Source: a virus
IMG/VR virus record: IMGVR_UViG_3300042898_005595
Span: 1-60,222 of that record
Direction: 5' to 3' (one strand)
DNA: 60,222 nt
In this document: one piece after another, positions 6,569 through 12,923 of the stretch
Layout: each line of letters opens with the position of its first letter
How positions within the stretch are numbered: position 1 is the stretch's first letter
Made by a program: the position numbers and the translations under genes
The notes under the pieces: generated by a model
What the model was told of the DNA's origin: nothing
Database searches by the model: none
Seen by the model: only the letters and a program-made list of their open reading frames with translations

Positions 6569-6655
6569 TTAAAAACTTTTTGACATAACACAGTCATTGA
6601 CACCCGCTCCCGCGCCGCCTCCGATTATTGCTATTGTTATGTTTAAAGTTTTCAT
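6569..6655 (-). CDS. Small ORF, 28 residues, glycine-rich
   Basis: An ATG-to-TAA frame of 28 codons: it starts MKTLNITIAIIGGGAGAG and ends VNDCVMSKSF. The GGCGGCGCGGGAGCGGG core is strikingly G+C-rich for this genome, which suggests selection on the peptide or RNA. A TTATATATTAG-type motif lies about 25 bases upstream and a terminator follows the stop. It shares the M-K-T-x-N start with the ORF at 1303-1410. Its function is unknown; possibilities are a signalling or modified peptide, a toxin or a leader peptide. Confidence 0.5.
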   Translation of the reverse strand: MKTLNITIAIIGGGAGAGVNDCVMSKSF

Positions 6656-6716
6656 TTTATTCTATTTTTAATTATATTATTATATATTAGAAAAGTTTTC
6701 TTTCCTAAATTTTTTG

Positions 6717-6799
6717 TTGGAAGAGAGGGATTCGAACCCCCGTACTCCGAAGAGATTTGATTTACAGTCAAACGCATTTAGCCACTCTGCCACCTTCCA
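6717..6799 (-). tRNA. tRNA-Tyr(GTA), class II
   Basis: Acceptor TGGAAGG/TCTTCCA, anticodon stem TTTGA/TCAAA with loop CTGTAAA, a long variable arm as in bacterial Tyr tRNAs, and T loop TTCGAAT. Confidence 0.9.
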
Positions 6800-6808
6800 A
6801 TATTTTTG

Positions 6809-6879
6809 TAGCCCGTAGGGGTAACGATCCCCTCTTTTTTGGTTGAAAACCAAGAGTCCTTCCTCTAGACGAACGGGCC
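6809..6879 (-). tRNA. tRNA-Glu(TTC), copy 1
   Basis: Acceptor GGCCCGT/ACGGGCT (first pair G-U), anticodon stem TTGG/CCAA with loop TTTTCAA, and T stem AGGGG/CCCCT with unusual loop ATCGTTA. Confidence 0.85.
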
Positions 6880-6885
6880 AATTTG

Positions 6886-6959
6886 CACTCTTGACGGGAA
6901 TCGAACCCACATCTACATCGGTCTGAGAAACCGGAGTCCTACCGTTAGACGACAAGAGC
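6886..6959 (-). tRNA. tRNA-Glu(CTC)
   Basis: Acceptor GCTCTTG/CAAGAGT, D arm GTC-GAC type, anticodon stem CGGT/ACCG with loop TTCTCAG, and T loop TTCGATT. Outside the anticodon arm it is almost identical to the tRNA at 7043-7116, so the two arose by duplication and anticodon change. Confidence 0.82.
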
Positions 6960-6965
6960 ATTTAG

Positions 6966-7036
6966 TGGGATAAGAGAGAATCGAACTCTCGTAGCTATGT
7001 TTTACAGACATTCTTGGTTGCCCTGACCTTTATCCC
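6966..7036 (-). tRNA. tRNA with anticodon GTA (Tyr-like), short variable arm
   Basis: Acceptor GGGATAA/TTATCCC, T stem GAGAG/CTCTC, and anticodon stem ATGT/ACAT with loop CTGTAAA. Anticodon GTA repeats that of 6717-6799, but the variable loop is short, so it would be a poor bacterial tyrosine tRNA. The D arm is irregular (GGT/ACC). Its charging identity is uncertain. Confidence 0.65.
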
Positions 7037-7042
7037 AATTTG

Positions 7043-7116
7043 TACTCTTGACGGGAATCGAACCCGCATCTACATCTGTTTGAAAAACAGGAGTCCTACC
7101 GTTAGACGACAAGAGC
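7043..7116 (-). tRNA. tRNA-Glu(TTC), copy 2
   Basis: Acceptor GCTCTTG/CAAGAGT, anticodon stem CTGT/ACAG with loop TTTTCAA, and T stem GCGGG/CCCGT with loop TTCGATT. Sister of the CTC tRNA at 6886-6959. Confidence 0.88.
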
Positions 7117-7130
7117 ATTTACAATATATT

Positions 7131-7168
7131 TAAAACAAAAAACCCAGTCAATTTGATTTGACTGGGTT
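7131..7168 (-). terminator. Terminator after the small ORF at 7196-7276
   Basis: Inverted repeat AACCCAGTCAA/TTGACTGGGTT followed by TTTTTTGTTTT on the minus strand. It separates the 26-codon ORF from the tRNA block downstream. Confidence 0.78.
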
Positions 7169-7195
7169 ACTTGTGTTTTTAGTTAATATTTTATA

Positions 7196-7276
7196 TCAAC
7201 TTTTCACAGACATAGTATCTCCAGTCGCTGAGTGTTCTTCATACGCTTCATAATAATATGTTGTTACAGTTGTCAT
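7196..7276 (-). CDS. Small ORF, 26 residues, tyrosine- and acid-rich
   Basis: An ATG-to-TGA frame of 26 codons, MTTVTTYYYEAYEEHS then ATGDTMSVKS. It has the same ORF-terminator layout as the small ORFs at 1303-1410 and 6569-6655, and a small-residue-plus-Gly stretch before its end recurs in all three (AGSG, GAGAG, SATG). No promoter motif of the usual type is found within 40 bases. Function unknown; it could be an RNA gene with a chance frame. Bases 7277-7361 hold only AT-rich sequence. Confidence 0.4.
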   Translation of the reverse strand: MTTVTTYYYEAYEEHSATGDTMSVKS

Positions 7277-7361
7277 GATTTCTTTATTTTAAATTGTTCT
7301 ATTTTGTTTTACAAATATACGGAGATTTTTTAAACCACCAAATATTTGTAAAACTTTTTTG

Positions 7362-7433
7362 TAGCGGGGGGTGGAATCGAACCACCGACCTTTAGGTTAT
7401 GAGCCTAACGAGCTGCCTCTGCTCTACCCCGCA
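7362..7433 (-). tRNA. Initiator-type tRNA-fMet(CAT)
   Basis: Six acceptor pairs GCGGGG/CCCCGC with a mismatched first position (T-T), D arm AGAGC...GCTC, anticodon stem TTAGG/CCTAA with loop CTCATAA, and T stem GGTGG/CCACC. The unpaired 1-72 position and the overall likeness to bacterial initiator tRNAs argue for fMet rather than elongator Met, although the usual run of three G-C pairs below the anticodon loop is only two. Confidence 0.8.
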
Positions 7434-7474
7434 ATATTTAGTATATATTACAAATATACTTCTTTGTTTTAATT

Positions 7475-7488
7475 TTTTTAATATATAA
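7475..7488 (+). promoter_or_regulatory. Promoter-like motif TTTTTAATATATAA
   Basis: Exact plus-strand copy, 50 bases upstream of the membrane protein gene at 7539. Confidence 0.45.
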
Positions 7489-7538
7489 TTTTATAATTAA
7501 CTTTTTTTTATTATATTTGTAAAACAAACAACAGAACT

Positions 7539-7886
7539 ATGACAAATTTCCTATCAATAGATGAACGTAATCAAATTGAGAAAGCAAAGGCTGAAATTAA
7601 GTCAGAACTATCTCGATTAAGAAACAAAATTAATAATTTTGTAGGTATTGAAATATTTACTTTTATTCTAACACTTTCATATCTCAATAATCAATCTTTT
7701 CTATTTGATACCAATCCAATTGTTGCATGGTCAATCCTTACAGGATTAGTCCTATTTCAAGTTATTCTAGTAATGGCCACACGAGTGGCTCTATACAATT
7801 GGAATACTAACCAACGTGTATTAGAGATTTATGACATGTCAGACGAAGAGTTTGACAGAAAATTCAAAGAATTCTGTGAAAAATAA
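7539..7886 (+). CDS. Small membrane protein, two transmembrane segments
   Basis: A 115-residue protein. A charged helical N-terminus (1-35) precedes two hydrophobic stretches at about 36-55 and 66-87, and a C-terminal soluble tail carries E-E-F-D-R-K-F-K-E-F. The layout of two helices with both ends cytoplasmic is typical of 2TM-type proteins. No catalytic motif is seen. It faces the protease-like gene at 7920-8345 across a shared terminator. Function unknown; a role at the host membrane is inferred. Confidence 0.75.
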   Translation: MTNFLSIDERNQIEKAKAEIKSELSRLRNKINNFVGIEIFTFILTLSYLNNQSFLFDTNPIVAWSILTGLVLFQVILVMATRVALYNWNTNQRVLEIYDMSDEEFDRKFKEFCEK

Positions 7887-7911
7887 AAAAGACCTTTTAG
7901 GTCTTTTTTAT
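7885..7911. terminator. Bidirectional terminator between convergent genes
   Basis: AAAAAAGACC/GGTCTTTTTT hairpin with a 5-base loop, with A and T runs on either side, placed between the stops of 7539-7886 and 7920-8345. Confidence 0.85.
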
Positions 7912-7919
7912 TTTAATTT

Positions 7920-8345
7920 TTAATTAGTTGAATCAACTAAGATATCATCTTCATCGGGAAGATCAAAAACTTCTTCATCATCTTTATCAACTTCATTATA
8001 GAGATTTTTGATGAAGTTTGGTGCAGGAACTTTTGCTGTTTTAAAATCTACTAAACTTGGAACTGTTGTTCTAAAAGTAGATAAAAGATAAACTACACTC
8101 CAAACAAAATTTAAATCTTTTAAACATAGTAGAGAGAATACTACTGGAACTAAAATTGGAGAGAATGCTACTAGTCGAACTTGAGTTAGAGTGTTAAGGT
8201 TAGAAATATAAATCCTAACACAGTCAAGTCTCTTGATACGGATCTTATTAATTCTACTGAAAAGTAGAAGAGCAACAAGTATATGTGATAACTCGTGTAG
8301 AACAAGAGCGGGTAAACACCAGATATTTTTATAGAATTTAATCAT
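7920..8345 (-). CDS. Putative membrane metalloprotease-like protein (HELSH)
   Basis: A 141-residue membrane protein. The first hydrophobic helix contains L-H-E-L-S-H (about residues 17-22), the HExxH zinc motif of integral membrane proteases such as M50/site-2 proteases. Further hydrophobic segments lie near 60-75 and 78-92, followed by P-S-L-V-D-F, which could supply the third ligand (Asp). The C-terminus is very acidic. It is shorter than bacterial M50 enzymes, so activity is uncertain. It could act on a host membrane regulator; this is inference. Confidence 0.55.
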   Translation of the reverse strand: MIKFYKNIWCLPALVLHELSHILVALLLFSRINKIRIKRLDCVRIYISNLNTLTQVRLVAFSPILVPVVFSLLCLKDLNFVWSVVYLLSTFRTTVPSLVDFKTAKVPAPNFIKNLYNEVDKDDEEVFDLPDEDDILVDSTN

Positions 8346-8403
8346 GTCTATATGTTGTTTGTTTTACAAATATATGAAAAAAAATGATTAATAAAAAAAT
8401 TAT

Positions 8404-8826
8404 TTAGGTGTTTTGTAAAATTTTTAGGTCAATATCATCAAGAGAATCTCTACCATATTCATTAATTTTATCTAACACATCATCAGTATTTAAATTTTGA
8501 ATACGGATTTGATCAATACTCCATTTAAAAATTTCGTTGTACTTATAAACTCGATGTAGAAGAGGATCAACATCAATCATCTTAACAACTGATTGAGTGA
8601 TATCTGTATAAGAAAAAGAAACACCTTCAGAAACTAATTTTGAAATATATTCATTAGTTTTCTGAGGTGTTTCAGTTAAAAATATTATGTGTCTCTTTCC
8701 TTCTGTTGGAGTTAATCCCCAAGATTGAAAATCTCTTTGATCGATTTCACAATCTTTAGCAATCATTTCAAACTTAAAGACGACCAATCCAAGTGTGTTA
8801 GTGATTCTTTTATTTTCCGGAAGCAT
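8404..8826 (-). CDS. Unknown protein with Bacteroidetes-type C-terminal tail
   Basis: A 140-residue soluble protein of unknown function. Residues 45-110 look alpha/beta. The last 25 residues (V-L-D-K-I-N-E-Y-G-R-D-S-L-D) match the short tail found at the ends of many Bacteroidetes membrane and rhomboid-type proteins (L-D-x-I-L-D-K-I-x-x-x-G-x-x-S-L-T). The same tail ends the membrane protein at 15057-15620. This supports the host inference and may be a small interaction domain. Confidence 0.7.
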   Translation of the reverse strand: MLPENKRITNTLGLVVFKFEMIAKDCEIDQRDFQSWGLTPTEGKRHIIFLTETPQKTNEYISKLVSEGVSFSYTDITQSVVKMIDVDPLLHRVYKYNEIFKWSIDQIRIQNLNTDDVLDKINEYGRDSLDDIDLKILQNT

Positions 8827-8901
8827 TTTGAATTTTTTATGGTCTAAATATATAAAAAAATTTATATAAAAACAAATTTTTTAAAATTATTAACCGTGTT
8901 G

Positions 8902-9324
8902 TTACGTTCCACTACCAAATCCATGAGGTTGTTTACCTTTAACAAACGAATCAATTACTTGGTAGATATATCTGTAAGCCTTTTTAATTTTTTCATCGGC
9001 CTCTTTGAAAAATTTTGGAGGCCCACCTAACATCGGTCCAGATGGATTTGCCCATCTATTAGATTCACCCATTTCAATCGCTTTTTTATAATCATCCATA
9101 GTTAAATCTGAAAGATCAACTATTCCGTCTATTTTCTTATCAGGGTTTCTAGCTTCCAAATCTATGTACTTCTTTGGTAATGGGTCAAGAGAATCCGGAA
9201 TTACACCAACTTTATCAGCCATCATTTTTTTTCTATTATCCTCATCCTGAAGATATTTGTATACAGGTGAGTCTAAAATTCCTTCGTTTATTTGAAAACT
9301 TTCAAATGTTTTTAAGTGTTTCAT
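8902..9324 (-). CDS. Tagged protein, 140 residues (putative head-targeted)
   Basis: Begins MKHLKTFESFQINEG, the best single example of the shared tag: the basic-hydrophobic start, F-E-S-F, then I-N-E at 12-14, where T4-type prohead protease would be expected to cut. The body includes L-P-K-K-Y-I-D-L-E and a Pro/Gly-rich stretch near 100-115, and ends G-F-G-S-G-T. No family is recognised. It is divergent from the tagged gene at 9392. Confidence 0.78.
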   Translation of the reverse strand: MKHLKTFESFQINEGILDSPVYKYLQDEDNRKKMMADKVGVIPDSLDPLPKKYIDLEARNPDKKIDGIVDLSDLTMDDYKKAIEMGESNRWANPSGPMLGGPPKFFKEADEKIKKAYRYIYQVIDSFVKGKQPHGFGSGT

Positions 9325-9391
9325 AATTTTTTAAATTATTTTTTTATATTGTATATATTAGTTTTTTAAATCACTTTTTTATATATATGAT

Positions 9392-9868
9392 ATGAAACAT
9401 ATAAATAATTATAAGTTATTTCTTGAATCTAAATCTTATTCAAACTCTTTAATAAGGGATGATAATTTCTATGTTGATTATACATTTGAAGATGATTTAG
9501 GTAATAGATTTCTTGTTCAATTTAAAAATATAACGATAGGTAAAGGAAATTTAAGTAAAGAATATACAATGTCTTATTTTGTTTGGGATGATGATATACA
9601 AGATTGGTCAGTCTCAAAACTAGCAGAATCAAATCCTTGGAGGATTTTATCAACGGTATTAGGAGATATCACAAATGACTTCCTAAAAAGAAAATCATTT
9701 ATTTGTAATAAACTTCAATTTGAAGGATTAGCTAAGGAAAATGAAAAGGGATATATGACACAAAGAACAAAGATGTATCTAAGACATTTAGAAAATAACC
9801 CAATACCTAATTTTAGAATGAGTAATTACGGTAATAACACTATTACACTCACAAGAATTAATAAATAA
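9392..9868 (+). CDS. Tagged protein, paralog of 39107-39643
   Basis: A 158-residue protein beginning MKHINNYKLFLESKSY, a variant tag. The central block N-P-W-R-I-L-S-T-V-L-G-D-I-T-N (about residues 80-95) is closely repeated as N-P-Y-N-I-L-S-T-V-T-E-I-T-E in the tagged protein at 39107-39643, and both share a preceding V-D-[FY]-x-x-x-F strand region and a W. They form a small phage-specific paralog family of unknown function. It is followed after three bases by 9872-10219, suggesting co-transcription. Confidence 0.78.
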   Translation: MKHINNYKLFLESKSYSNSLIRDDNFYVDYTFEDDLGNRFLVQFKNITIGKGNLSKEYTMSYFVWDDDIQDWSVSKLAESNPWRILSTVLGDITNDFLKRKSFICNKLQFEGLAKENEKGYMTQRTKMYLRHLENNPIPNFRMSNYGNNTITLTRINK

Positions 9869-9871
9869 GTT

Positions 9872-10219
9872 ATGAACAGACCAGAGGTTAGAATAATACA
9901 AGACCAACAAGAAGAGATTAAACCAGCTGATATTTCACAAAATGAAGCTGAAATGCTTCTTGCTAGATATGGTTATGCATCACAACCACAATCTTACCAA
10001 CCTACTCAAAATAATGGATTAACATTTGAGGAAATGATAAGATTACAAGAACAAGAAAATCAACAAAGATTACAAGAACAAATGAAAAAAGTTAATGGTC
10101 CAAAACCATATACATTTGGTGGTAATTACGATACAAATACTGTGTATGGAACAGATGATGGATTCACTTTTAAAGTAAATATAGTAAGTGATATGCCACT
10201 ACCAAAAAGAGATTATTAA
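9872..10219 (+). CDS. Gln-rich small protein, 115 residues
   Basis: A glutamine- and proline-rich protein without the tag. A coiled-coil-like stretch lies near residues 50-75 (F-E-E-M-I-R-L-Q-E-Q-E-N), and the C-terminal third is Gly/Thr/Tyr-rich. No domain is recognised. Its composition is that of a linker or virion-assembly protein. It lies between two tagged genes with gaps of three bases and one base, so it is probably translated from the same message. Confidence 0.65.
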   Translation: MNRPEVRIIQDQQEEIKPADISQNEAEMLLARYGYASQPQSYQPTQNNGLTFEEMIRLQEQENQQRLQEQMKKVNGPKPYTFGGNYDTNTVYGTDDGFTFKVNIVSDMPLPKRDY

Positions 10220-10220
10220 T

Positions 10221-10910
10221 ATGAAACACATTAAATCATTTCAAAAACACAATGAAGAAATTAGTTTAAAAGGAGTCTTAGCAACAGGAGCCGTAATTGG
10301 TGGTCTTGCCACTGGAGGTGCTTATTTACATGATAAAAATATTGAACCTAAAGAGATTGTGCAATCAAACCATGTTGATATACCAAACTCTTTCCAATTA
10401 AAAAAGAAAATTCTTTCTATTGGAACAGATATGTATATCACAAATGATAATAGAGATAATTTTGGAAAAATAGAAGAAAGAGTCTTATCTTGGGGGAAAA
10501 CTTTCCAATACTATGATAATACTGGGAAGATATTATCAACTGCTAAACAAGAGGTATTCAGTTTTGGAACTAAAATTAATATCACTAATGAAAATGGTCA
10601 AAAAATTGGTTCAGTAGAACAGGAAATAATTGAGTCTATGTTTTCACTACACTCGATTTATAGTATAAAAGATGAAAATGATGAAGTAATTGCTACTTCA
10701 AAAAAACTAGACTTCTTCACATCATATGTTGATATTTTTGATGTATCAGGTAAATTTGTAGCAAATTTTGATCAGAGAGCATTTACAATAGCAGATAAAT
10801 GGAATTGTAAGATTGAATCAACACCAATTGATAAAAGACTAATAATATTCATACCATCTTTTGTATCATCAGCACAATCTGATAAAAGAGAAAAAGAAGG
10901 AAAAAAATAA
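10221..10910 (+). CDS. Tagged LURP-one/tubby-like domain protein
   Basis: I place the start at 10221 because it begins MKHIKSFQKHNEEIS, a tag variant, directly after the previous stop; an upstream ATG at 10188 would overlap that gene. A hydrophobic glycine-rich segment (about residues 18-36) may insert in a membrane. Residues 55-205 consist of repeated beta hairpins (D-M-Y-I-T-N-D, K-I-N-I-T-N-E-N-G-Q-K-I-G, Y-V-D-I-F-D-V-S-G-K) typical of the LURP-one-related/phospholipid scramblase (tubby C-terminal) fold. This fold assignment is by pattern only. Membrane-linked action after injection is a speculation. Confidence 0.6.
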   Translation: MKHIKSFQKHNEEISLKGVLATGAVIGGLATGGAYLHDKNIEPKEIVQSNHVDIPNSFQLKKKILSIGTDMYITNDNRDNFGKIEERVLSWGKTFQYYDNTGKILSTAKQEVFSFGTKINITNENGQKIGSVEQEIIESMFSLHSIYSIKDENDEVIATSKKLDFFTSYVDIFDVSGKFVANFDQRAFTIADKWNCKIESTPIDKRLIIFIPSFVSSAQSDKREKEGKK

Positions 10911-10912
10911 GA

Positions 10913-11392
10913 TTAATCTAAATGTCTCATATCTTTATGAGAAGCCTTTGGTTTATTATTATGTGTCCATAATCTGGTAAAAGGTGTTGTAAAGAAATCA
11001 TTATAAATTAATGTATCATCAATATGCAATGATATACCATGTTCTCTACAATATTCTCCTTTAGCCTTATCCCAAGCATCACCTGCAAATTTCTTTTGAA
11101 TTGTACCATCTGGAAATTTAATTTCACCAGTAGTTGGTGTGTCTATTTCAATTAGGTGATCATAAACTGAAAAATTATGAGTCCATTTAACCCCATAAGA
11201 ATTAATTAAATCTTCTAAATCTTGATTCCAAGATCCACCTGTGATGATATGAATTTCTCCACCATTTTTAATTACAGAATCAGTTAAGAATGCGAAAAAT
11301 TCAGGAAGAGCATCTATTACACCATGTAAGTCTAAACCAATTTTAAACTTTGAAGATGTTGGTTCTGTTAATTTTGAAAATTTACTTATCAT
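10913..11392 (-). CDS. HAD-like hydrolase, first of two tandem
   Basis: A 159-residue protein. K-I-G-L-D-L-H-G-V-I-D near residues 17-27 matches HAD motif I (DxDx(T/V)) with the second Asp changed to His. I-I-T-G-G near 49-53 fits motif II, and D-D-T-L-I-Y-N-D near 126-133 fits motif IV. The altered motif I resembles 5'-nucleotidase or polynucleotide-phosphatase-like phage HADs; phosphatase activity is uncertain. It is the last gene of the minus-strand run 16804-10913, which handles nucleotides and RNA. Confidence 0.72.
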   Translation of the reverse strand: MISKFSKLTEPTSSKFKIGLDLHGVIDALPEFFAFLTDSVIKNGGEIHIITGGSWNQDLEDLINSYGVKWTHNFSVYDHLIEIDTPTTGEIKFPDGTIQKKFAGDAWDKAKGEYCREHGISLHIDDTLIYNDFFTTPFTRLWTHNNKPKASHKDMRHLD

Positions 11393-11395
11393 AAA

Positions 11396-11406
11396 TTATA
11401 TATTAA
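11396..11406 (-). promoter_or_regulatory. Promoter-like motif TTAATATATAA
   Basis: Recurrent motif, three bases before the ATG at 11392, inside an otherwise compact operon; it may allow separate expression of this HAD gene. Confidence 0.5.
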
Positions 11407-11408
11407 GG

Positions 11409-11795
11409 TTAATAAACTAAATCTCTCCAATATGGATCTTCGACATGAACAACCAAAATACCTAGTTCTGAAATCATTTTAACTTCAATTTCTGAATTCT
11501 CAAAATGCTTGTTAATACCAAGAGATTTGATCGTATCAGATTTCCATTCTCTGTTTGTAAATATACAATTATTTTGGTTAATATTCAAATCTTTAGCTAA
11601 ATCCCAAACTTTTAAATGTTCATTTGTTAATCCAAGGTTTTTAAATTCTGGACCATACCTCTTTGTTATTATATAAATATCATGTCCTTGACTGATATAG
11701 TTAGAAGCAATTCTCTGGACCTCAACTTTTTGTTTATTAAAAGTTCCATCAAAATCATCTTCAAGAGTTCCATCAAAGTCAAAAGATATCCGCAT
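11409..11795 (-). CDS. HAD-superfamily phosphatase-like protein
   Basis: A 128-residue protein. M-R-I-S-F-D-F-D-G-T-L (1-11) is a canonical HAD motif I, Y-I-I-T-K-R-Y (about 44-50) matches motif II/III, and V-V-H-V-E-D-P near the end is motif IV. Short, capless HADs of this size in phages include nucleotidases and the phosphatase half of end-healing enzymes. Its ATG overlaps the stop of the GreA gene by one base (TAATG), so translation is likely coupled. Substrate unknown. Confidence 0.8.
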   Translation of the reverse strand: MRISFDFDGTLEDDFDGTFNKQKVEVQRIASNYISQGHDIYIITKRYGPEFKNLGLTNEHLKVWDLAKDLNINQNNCIFTNREWKSDTIKSLGINKHFENSEIEVKMISELGILVVHVEDPYWRDLVY

Positions 11796-12259
11796 TATTT
11801 AATACTTAAAATTTCTAATTTCATTAATCCAGAAGGTACTTGAACATCAACAATTTCACCAACTTTTTTACCAATCAGTGCCATCCCAATAGGAGAATTG
11901 AAAGATATCTTACCATTTTTTGTATCAATCTCATTTTCAGAAACTAATTTCCAAACCTGAATCATATTCATTTTATGGTTTTTTATTTCAACAGTTGATA
12001 ACATATTTACACGATCTTGAGAAAGAGCACTTTCAGTTATTATCTCAGATGTTCTAATCTTTTCTTTTAATTGTGCAATTTTATTCATAACATTTGCATG
12101 ATATTCCTTAGCGGCATCATACTCAGCATTCTCAGATAAATCTCCTTTATCACGAGCTTCTTGGAGCATCTGTATCGCATTTCTATACTCAACAGATGTT
12201 AAATTTTCCAAATCATCTGTCATCATTTTATACCCAATTTTTGTTGTATAATTTTTCAT
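11795..12259 (-). CDS. greA: GreA/GreB-type transcription elongation factor
   Basis: A 154-residue protein, close to the usual length of about 158. The N-terminal coiled coil holds the conserved tip G-D-L-S-E-N-A-E-Y-D-A-A (about residues 38-49), whose acidic residues reach into the RNA polymerase secondary channel and stimulate cleavage of backtracked RNA. The C-terminal FKBP-like domain contains the S-P-I-G-M-A-L-I-G-K-K-V-G family signature near 121-134. A phage-borne Gre factor would act on host RNA polymerase, helping elongation or changing promoter choice. It lies in the RNA/nucleotide metabolism run. Confidence 0.93.
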   Translation of the reverse strand: MKNYTTKIGYKMMTDDLENLTSVEYRNAIQMLQEARDKGDLSENAEYDAAKEYHANVMNKIAQLKEKIRTSEIITESALSQDRVNMLSTVEIKNHKMNMIQVWKLVSENEIDTKNGKISFNSPIGMALIGKKVGEIVDVQVPSGLMKLEILSIK

Positions 12260-12308
12260 ATTTTTAAATATTTTTAATAGAAAGTTATATCTAAATTATT
12301 TGAAAAGT

Positions 12309-12923
12309 TTAATTTTCAAAAGTTTTTTTATAAACATCCTTAATAGCGTCAATGCCATCAATTGTTATCTCACGAGTTCCAATACCAGCAAAGTTTTGTG
12401 TTTTAATTTTTGGAGTATCATCAAGTTTAATAAAACTCATTGATGAATAAGACCATCTAAACCAAGACAATTTTAATTGATCAAATACATATATATCTTT
12501 ATTATGATTTACCCCCATTTGAACAGCATATCCAGTCCCACCATCAACTATTTGATATTTAGACTTTGAGTAAAATCCTTTGGGTGATTTCACACCAGGA
12601 TCAATAATATACCCAATAGCAAATATTTGAGTAGAATATTTTACTTGTGACCAGTTTCTAGCAAGTAAACTCATATACTTACTAATACCATATCTACACA
12701 AAACCTTATTAGCCTTAATGATTTCATCAACTCCTTGTTGATAATCTTCATCAGAAATCTCTACCTTATTTTTACCAGTATGGTAACTTGTCTTATATGA
12801 ATAAGCATTCGTTTTAACACCAAATGGTTCACCTAATTGGTCCCAATAAGTATCAGCTCCCAGAGCACCACCTGAATGACAAGTCACATTTGTCAAATCT
12901 ATTTTATCTATTTCAAAAATCAT
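12309..12923 (-). CDS. SLOG/Rossmann-like protein with motifs in permuted order
   Basis: A 204-residue protein. Residues 16-28 contain H-S-G-G-A-L-G-A-D-T-Y-W, which matches the G-G-A-x-G-A-D-x nucleotide-binding motif of SLOG/DprA-like domains. The motif that normally comes first, F-A-G-I-G-T-R-E, lies near the C-terminus (about 178-185). The order is thus reversed relative to the usual domain. Between them are Y-S-Y-K-T and G-G-T-G-Y-A-V-Q-M. SLOG domains bind nucleotides or nucleotide-derived signals. Its stop region overlaps nothing, while its start overlaps the next gene by four bases. Confidence 0.6.
   Translation of the reverse strand: MIFEIDKIDLTNVTCHSGGALGADTYWDQLGEPFGVKTNAYSYKTSYHTGKNKVEISDEDYQQGVDEIIKANKVLCRYGISKYMSLLARNWSQVKYSTQIFAIGYIIDPGVKSPKGFYSKSKYQIVDGGTGYAVQMGVNHNKDIYVFDQLKLSWFRWSYSSMSFIKLDDTPKIKTQNFAGIGTREITIDGIDAIKDVYKKTFEN

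Noticed and set aside
6680-6961. Minus-strand ORF of 93 residues
   Set aside because: It runs through three tRNA genes (Tyr, Glu, Glu) and is a chance frame.
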